From assembly GCA_963920705.1 (NCBI GenBank), contig OY987239.1:10135504-10199503 (forward strand): a DNA stretch of 64,000 bases, written 5' to 3'. Of this stretch, positions 57,900 to 64,000 are shown one piece after another. Within the stretch, counting starts at the first letter, position 1, and each line of letters begins with the position of its first letter. A program made the position numbers and the translations under genes. The DNA comes from Odiellus spinosus. Taxonomy: Eukaryota > Arthropoda > Arachnida > Opiliones > Phalangiidae. Under the pieces are notes generated by a model. That model had not been told where the DNA came from and did no database searches. It saw only the letters and a list, made by a program, of their open reading frames with translations.

Positions 57900-58237
57900 C
57901 AGAAGTAGATGAAACCCTCCTTTGAAGTCTACTACTCTAATGTTCGATATAGCGCTCCTCTCTGTATGGGTAAAATTCACAATTTTACGAGATCGGAGGG
58001 GTCCTACTTCATACCCCCTTGTCTACGGAAAATTGGAAATTCTCTCTCTCCACAAACGACGACGTTTTTTTGACGAACTCCGAGGCTGCTAGAGATATTC
58101 GCTCGACGAACTCCCGCTCCGAAAATATCTACCGTTAGGAGGCGTACGAATCGCGCTTTTTGAAACTAACCTATACAGAGAGGGGTTGACAAGACCCGGG
58201 GGTAATAGACTTCAAAGGAGGGTTTCATCGGCTTCTG
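57900..58237 (-). mobile_element. TE-A copy 18
   Basis: Complete; left end CAGAAGTAGATG; perfect 7-bp duplication GTTATAT. Confidence 0.95.
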
Positions 58238-58389
58238 GTTATATAAAAAACAGTTGACTATCATAATCGATGTCTAGCTGCAAACTAGGACAATTAATTA
58301 TGTACACTTAATTAAAGGTTTACTATTCGCTGGTTCCTTTTATAAAAATAGACTACATTTAGTTTTTTCATAATTTTTGAAGCAGTTAC

Positions 58390-58705
58390 CAAGAATCCAT
58401 TCAGGTTCCATAAGAATATGGGAGCATAGCTTTAGCCTCTGGTACCATCCTCCCAAACTTTGTAACAAAAGTTCGTCCGCAATTTTCCCAACATTTGTAC
58501 CCTTAGATCTTTTTTCGGTCGGCTCCATTTTTATTACCCAAAATATTACGCCAAGGTCGTTAGTGGCGCGGGTTAATAATAGATGTCAGGAGCGATTTAC
58601 TTGAAAAATCGACTCGAAGCGGACGAACTTTTGCTACAAAGTTTGGGAGGATGGTTATTGAATCGCGGCCCTCCCATATTCTTATGGAACCTGAATTAAT
58701 TCTTG
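58390..58705. mobile_element. TE-E copy 3
   Basis: Ends CAAGAATCCATTCAGGTTC and GAACCTGAATTAATTCTTG. Flanks CAGTTAC and TAATTAC agree at five of seven positions. Confidence 0.87.
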
Positions 58706-59077
58706 TAATTACGAATACGATTATTCCACGTAACTATAGTAACCAATTAATAAAAAAAATCCAGTTATCATTTACTATTCAATTCCTGTAATTGAAAATA
58801 AAAGATCTGTTACTTTCCCTTTAAATTTTGCACGGGAGAGTGGGTGGAGAGATAGACCCAGGGCATCAGACACACTTTACTACGGTCCTGGCTGAGGGTC
58901 ATGAGAGGCCAAATAAAGAGTAGAGGATGGAGGAACAGAACCACCTGCCACACGCACCAAGAGCGGCTCCAAAGCATGGTTGCCATAGTAACAACATCCT
59001 AAAAATTCTCATCCCTGTTAGAATTATACCATGATTATGCCTTTGCCAGAGTAAAATATGTAAAATGAAACCAATAA
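58706..59077. other. Unique sequence
   Basis: About 370 bp, nothing recognised. Confidence 0.4.
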
Positions 59078-59346
59078 TGGCCTTATCTTAGAATATTATC
59101 CGCGTTATACGTTCGGATAAAAAAATCCTAAATTTATTTTCGTGAAAAATGACGAATAAAAAGATGATTTAAAATCTTAGTTTCGTCGTTTTATTCATAT
59201 TCTTCGAATTAAAAGTCAATTTTGAAATTTTTTCTTATATTTTAGACTAATTCTGGCTGGAAACGTGAATTTCTTATCCATCGTTATACGTTTGAAAACG
59301 AGTAATTTGTAGGTAGATAAAGCGGCGAAGGCTTATCTTCGTATAA
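59078..59346 (-). mobile_element. TE-C fragment, reverse
   Basis: Central part only, from AATGGCCTTATCTTAGAATA to GCGGCGAAGGCTTATCTTCG. Confidence 0.85.
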
Positions 59347-59831
59347 TCCTATTTTCATACTGCAGCTCTAGTACCAACATTTGTAACCAACTTCGTAAAT
59401 TGCATCGTTGCAAATTGACGCAATGAATCCAAGATAGGGAAATAACTAACTCTGAATAAGACCCAACTCTGCTTTAGATGATTGGATTCATTCAGTTAAA
59501 CGTTGCTTCCAATTCGATAAACAGACAATATATAGTAGGTTTTAATGTATTTATGTCTGGACGGTTCCAATCTCCCTTCGATTGAGAATTCTAGCTGCGT
59601 TTTCGCGTGAATGGGTCCACTGGGGGTCCAATGTTGCTACGCTATTGGACTGGCTACATCAGGGACCAGAACTTTCCCCGTTTAATAGGTTATAACTGCT
59701 TGAAACGGCGGCGATGTTAAACCCAACCGTTATATCCTTTATATATTTTTATATAACAAATATCTGAGTCAATCTGTGACTGAACGCAAATAAATTGACA
59801 TCATGAATTCTTCGAATTATTCTAGGTTAAT
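59347..59831. other. Unique sequence
   Basis: About 485 bp, nothing recognised. Confidence 0.4.
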
Positions 59832-60358
59832 GCTCGGAATCAGATATCCATTATCATCTGTTATTCGTATATTTTCAGATAAATTGTAACTAAAACAATG
59901 AAATTTCTATATTCGTATAATTGTTAAAAGGTTTACACGAAGATAAGCCTTCGCCGCTTTATCTACCAACAAATTACTCGTTTTCAAACGTATAACGATG
60001 GATAAGAAAATTCGCGTTTCCAACCAGAATTAGTCTAAAATATAAGAAAAAATTTCAAAATTGACTTTTAATTCGAAGAATATAAATAAAACGACGAAAC
60101 TAAGATTTTAAATCATCTTTTTATTCGTTATTTTTCACGAAAATAAATTTTGAATGTTTTTTTATCCGAACGTGTAACGCGGATAATATTCTAAGATAAG
60201 TTGCCATTTTTGTTGGATAATAAAAACGGATATGGAATACGTTTTTTTACTTTATCTTGGAATAAGTTAACTCGAATGAAGTCTATTTTTAATCAAACTG
60301 ATAATATACATCAGAATTTAATAAATTTTATCCAATTAATAAAAATTATACGAATTAT
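59832..60358 (+). mobile_element. TE-C copy
   Basis: Starts GCTCGGAATCAGATATCCA and follows the consensus to AATAAAAATTATACGAATTA, missing the last bases of the right end. Confidence 0.87.
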
Positions 60359-60705
60359 TTTAAATAAACCTTCCCTTTAGATAAATATTTGCGAAAATAT
60401 TTCGCCTGTCTGATTATTTGAAAAATGAAGATTTATTAGGGCGGAGATCCCCGAAATTAGTGGCGTAATGAAGCGAGGTAATTTCAATTATTCAAACCCC
60501 TTTCCCCAAATCTCTGCTCGTTCAGACTCCAACGCGATATACCAAAACATATATAGGAAATACACGCAGTCATTAGCGGGTAATACCTTTTTTTTTTCAT
60601 ACTTGTATTATATTTGAGAATAAATGAATGCAGCTTGTCATTTAAGATATCATCCTTTAATGATCGTCGATTTCACGCTTTGACGCTCCATTCCGGCCCC
60701 AACCC
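60359..60705. other. Unique sequence
   Basis: About 350 bp, nothing recognised. Confidence 0.4.
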
Positions 60706-60709
60706 TTAA

Positions 60710-61240
60710 AGGGAGAATGCAACCTAATAATAAGTGATATCAGAGGTATATAATAACCCCCTTCGGGGGGAAGTATGAAAGGTAGACAAAATCGACGAAC
60801 AACGAGTGCCCGGCGTAAATCGCGGCGGATCGACACACAGCTTTACTCCCAAAAAATAGTTACACCATTTTGAACCTCACTAAATTTTCCCAACGCACAC
60901 TTCCGGAACTCGCGAGCCGAAGTTAACCTTCGACTCCATTTTAACAGACAGCCTGACTCCCGAGACAGGAAGTTCTAAACACAAATCGAGCCGTCTTGTT
61001 TATACAAAGACCATTTACTATAGTAGCGACATTGAGAAGTCCAGCGCGAGCTAGTGGCCTAGATAGTCAGCAGCGGGCTCTTGTTGTTCGTGATTTTTAA
61101 CATTAGTAGTATAGGGGCTTTCATACTTCCCCCCGAAGGGGGTTATTATATACCTCTGGTGATATTTTTTATTGATTACTTATAGTTTAAATAGGCCTTA
61201 TCCACCTGTAAAGAAATTTACAAATATTAAAATATAAGTA
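60710..61240 (+). mobile_element. TE-B left part split by TE-D
   Basis: AGGGAGAATGCAACCTAATA after TTAA (60706-60709) is interrupted by TE-D and resumes with TGATTACTTATAGTTTAAAT then AGGCCTTATCCACC, ending near 61,240 without the right half. Confidence 0.8.
60741..61158 (+). mobile_element. TE-D copy 4, nested in TE-B
   Basis: Complete CAGAGG/CCTCTG element with perfect 7-bp duplication GTGATAT. Confidence 0.94.
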
Positions 61241-61293
61241 AAAATGTAACGCAACAAATAGGCAATTTTCACCCAACTTTAGAATAACTCAGT

Positions 61294-61653
61294 TTTATTA
61301 ATTGGATAAAATCTACTAAATTTTGATGTATATTATCTGTTTGATTAAAAATAGACTTCATTCGAGTTAACTTATTCCAAGATTAAGTAAAAAACCTAAT
61401 CCATATCAGTTTTTATTATCCAACAAAAATGGCCTTATCTTAGAATATTATAGACGTTATACGTTCGGATAAAAAACATTCAAAATTTATTTTCGTGAAA
61501 AATAACGAATTAAAAGTCAATTTTGAAATTTTTTTCTTATATTTTAGACTAATTCTGGCTGGAAAGGTGAATTTTCTTATCCATCGTTATACGTTTGAAA
61601 ACGAGTAATTTGTAGGTAGATAAAGCGGCGAAGGCTTATCTTCGGGTAAACCT
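61294..61653 (-). mobile_element. TE-C copy, reverse, with internal deletion
   Basis: From TTTTATTAATTGGATAAAAT to GGCTTATCTTCGGGTAAACC. It lacks about 60 bp around the ACGACGAAACTAAG block. Confidence 0.85.
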
Positions 61654-62461
61654 TATACATTTAACACCTATACGTTTATTTTAAGTCTTTCTGAAACTTC
61701 TTTTTTCCCACGGCGATTTTTATTCAAAGCACGATCAAAATTCCTCAAGACACTTTAAGGAATTGGTGCATTTTTACGTTTCCAAAAACCATTTGAACTT
61801 GGCATTGGATATCATTGAAAATATATGATTTCCCCTTTCATTATTACTTTCAACTTGTACTGTCTTTTGCACTTATCTCTAGATCGTCTTCATTTAGTTG
61901 AATTAAAAATGCTATCACCTGCTCACTCGGTAGATTCCCTGACTTCAGGGCTTTTGAATGTAATTATAAGAGTACTTGAGATAACTGTGGTTCGCGCGTA
62001 ATTCTTACCATAATTACACCAGGGCTTATCTGTAATCAAAGCGAAACCAAAATATAACTTTTTCTCTTCACCCTCACTTGAAAGTGATTAAACAAAATTG
62101 CAATTACGCGCGTGCGCAGACTCGATCGTTCGTTCGTTTGGGAATTGCTCGTCTCTTCTACGCGTGCGTGGAATGTCCTTTGAAACGTCTAATGATTGTC
62201 CAATGACTCGTAATAGTCATAAAGATAATGTTAAGACGCGATACACGCGTAAAAGAGTCATATTTCACTTTCAGTGGCGCCCTGGGATCCCCTGGTCTCT
62301 TTCCTATTTAGTAATTAATGTCCGTAATATCATTAGAAGCTATAGAGACTGAGCTCGTACTCACCCCGCCCCATATCGTATAATTTCTGCTCGTCCTTAC
62401 TTGAGTTTTTGTTTTAAGTTTGATCAGTATATTTAGACAATGATGGCGAAGCTTGTATGGT
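61654..62461. other. Unique sequence
   Basis: About 810 bp with an 84-codon frame at 62,098 that shows no recognisable family. I do not call a gene. Confidence 0.4.
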
Positions 62462-62755
62462 CAAGAATGATCAGATAAGGAGAGGAAAAGTGGGGGTGCG
62501 TTGAGTTAGAGAGAGAAGAGCCAACCTCCCACTCGGGTGGAAAGGGGGGATAGGAAATTCTCGAGGTAAACTGTTGTCACGTGGTCGCTAGCTAGCGCGT
62601 CTCATAAAGGATTAGTTTTACCCACGTGACAACAATTTACCACGAAGCATCTCTACCCCCCCGTCTGTCCCCCGTTCTCCCAGAGTGGGAGTTTAGGCCG
62701 ATGCAGTAGGAGCCGCGCCGTTCCCACTTTTCCTCTCCTTATCTGATCCTTCTTG
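62462..62755. mobile_element. TE-F copy 2 with a central insert
   Basis: Ends CAAGAATGATCAGATAAGG and CCTTATCTGATCCTTCTTG; perfect 7-bp duplication GTATGGT. The central palindrome is split: CACGTG at 62,578-62,583 and again at 62,623-62,628 flank a 39-bp insert. Confidence 0.9.
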
Positions 62756-62835
62756 GTATGGTAAACTGATAATAGAAGTGTTTATTTCTTTGTTAAATAT
62801 TAAGAACTATTTTACTGATGAGTTTCGTGATTAAT

Positions 62836-64000
62836 CTTGGGGGAATTTTGTGATTTATCTTGGGGGGAATTTTGGGATTTATCTTGGGGGGAATTTTGGG
62901 ATTTATCTCTGGGGAATTTTGGGATTTATCTCTGGGGAATTTTGGGATTTATCTCTGGGGGAATTTGGGATTTATCTCTGGGGGAATTTGGGATTTATCT
63001 CTGGGGGGAATTTGGGATTTATCTCTGGGGGGAATTTGGGATTTATCTTGGGGGGAATTTTGCGATTTATCTTGGGGGGAATTTTGGGATTTATCTTGGG
63101 GGGAATTTTGGGATTTATCTTGGGGGAATTTTGGGATTTATCTTGGGGGAATTTTGGGATTTATCTTGGGGGAATTTTGGGATTTATCTTGGGGGAATTT
63201 TGGGATTTATCTTGGGAGGGATTTTGTGATTTATCTTGGGAGGGATTTTGGGATTTATCTTGGGGAAATTTTGTGATTTATCTTGGGGGAATTTTGCGAT
63301 TTATCTTGGGGGAATTTTGCGATTTATCTTGGGGGAATTTTGCGATTTTGGGGGAATTTTGTGATTTATCTCCTGGGGAATTTTGTGATTTATCTCCTGG
63401 GGGAATTTTGGGATTTATCTCCTGGGGGAATTTTGTGATTTATCTCTGGGGAATTTTGGGATTTATCTCTGGGGGAATTTTGTGATTTATCTCTGGGGAA
63501 TTTTGGGATTTATCTCTGGGGAATTTTGGGATTTATCTCCTGGGGGAATTTTGGGATTTATCTCCTGGGGGAATTTTGGGATTTATCTCCTGGGGGAATT
63601 TTGGGATTTATCTCCTGGGGGAATTTTGGGATTTATCTCCTGGGGGAATTTTGGGATTTATCTCCTGGGGGAATTTTGGGATTTATCTCCTGGGGGAATT
63701 TTGGGATTTATCTCCTGGGGGAATTTAGTGATTTATCTCTGAGGGAATTTAGTGATTTATCTCTGGGGGAATTTTGGGATTTATCTCCTGGGGAATTTTG
63801 GGATTTATCTCCTGGGGAATTTTGGGATTTATCTCCTGGGGAATTTTGGGATTTATCTCCTGGGGAATTTTGGGATTTATCTCCTGGGGAATTTTGGGAT
63901 TTATCTCCTGGGGAATTTTGGGATTTATCTCCTGGGGAATTTTGGGATTTATCTCCTGGGGAATTTTGGGATTTATCTCCTGGGGGAATTTGGGGATTTA
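62836..64000. repeat. 25-27-bp minisatellite, about 45 copies, continues past the window
   Basis: The unit is GGGATTTATCTCCTGGGG plus GAATTTT, with TCTTGGGG units on the left, TCTCTGGGG in the middle and TCTCCTGGGG on the right. G-run length varies. The array is still running at the last base. Frames of up to 211 codons are repeat artefacts. It is G-rich on this strand. Confidence 0.95.

Larger units (their letters stand above)
26506..64000 (+). other. Presumed 5' part of a giant Nav intron
   Basis: No exon that continues the navigator reading frame can be recognised over 37.5 kb after the donor at 26506. The region is transposons, satellites and AT-rich unique DNA. That it is intronic is inferred from the incomplete protein. 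A short exon could be hidden here. Confidence 0.55.

Noticed and set aside
5505-58237. Recurring 60-85-codon frames containing 'ALLSVWVKFPILR'
   Set aside because: They lie inside TE-A copies and recur with every copy on either strand. Their ends coincide with the element and they vary with indels, so they are by-products of a non-coding transposon.
62098-62352. 84-codon open frame near the right end
   Set aside because: No recognisable domain, no supporting splice structure, and length within chance expectation for a 64-kb window.

Overview
The window is eukaryotic nuclear DNA, most likely from an arthropod. The evidence is a set of spliced exons, AT-rich introns packed with miniature inverted-repeat transposons, large minisatellite arrays, and a short interstitial run of the insect-type telomere motif (CCTAA)n near 19,720. 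Nothing in it looks bacterial. The species cannot be named from the sequence.

The only protein-coding gene I can support is on the + strand and spans 5,192-26,505 in five short exons. Joined in silico, they read through without a stop, and all four internal introns have GT/AG ends and compatible phases. The product carries a calponin-homology (CH) domain followed by an Ala/Gln-rich linker and a Ser/Pro-rich stretch. This matches the N-terminus of the neuron navigator family (NAV1/2/3 of vertebrates, sickie of Drosophila, UNC-53 of nematodes). Its true start lies left of the window and the rest of the protein lies to the right, so the remaining 37.5 kb is best read as one giant intron of the same gene.

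The rest is repetitive DNA. Dispersed non-autonomous elements (working names): TE-A, about 337 bp with CAGAAG ends, 18 copies; TE-B, about 437 bp, flanked by TTAA; TE-C, about 540 bp, very AT-rich with AGAGCTCGGAAT ends, 16 copies; TE-D, about 418 bp with CAGAGG ends, 4 copies; TE-E, about 316 bp with CAAGAATCC ends, 3 copies; TE-F, 236-294 bp with CAAGAAGG ends, 2 copies; plus single or partial elements. TE-A, TE-D, TE-F and probably TE-E create 7-bp target-site duplications. No transposase gene was found.

Tandem arrays, left to right: a 172-bp satellite (1.1-3.7 kb, again at 31.6-32.6 and 49.0-50.3 kb); a 31-bp minisatellite (9.4-10.2 kb); a 30-bp array (14.85-17.19 kb) inside a larger inverted element; a foldback of about 15-bp repeats (19.5-20.0 kb); a 29-bp array (36.5-37.9 kb) with a degenerate relative at 30.3-30.7 kb; a 31-34-bp array (41.55-42.1 kb); a 29-bp array (42.4-44.3 kb); a 30/31-bp GC-rich array (54.0-57.4 kb); and a 25-27-bp array running off the right edge (62.8-64.0 kb). 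Very long open frames in these arrays are by-products of stop-free repeat units and are not annotated as genes.

The most interesting signals are: several unrelated minisatellites of about 30 bp that each carry a short palindrome; evidence that the 30-bp array grew from a single unit inside a dispersed element; two TE-A insertions flanked by duplications of 64 and 67 bp instead of 7; and two Nav introns made almost entirely of one transposon each.
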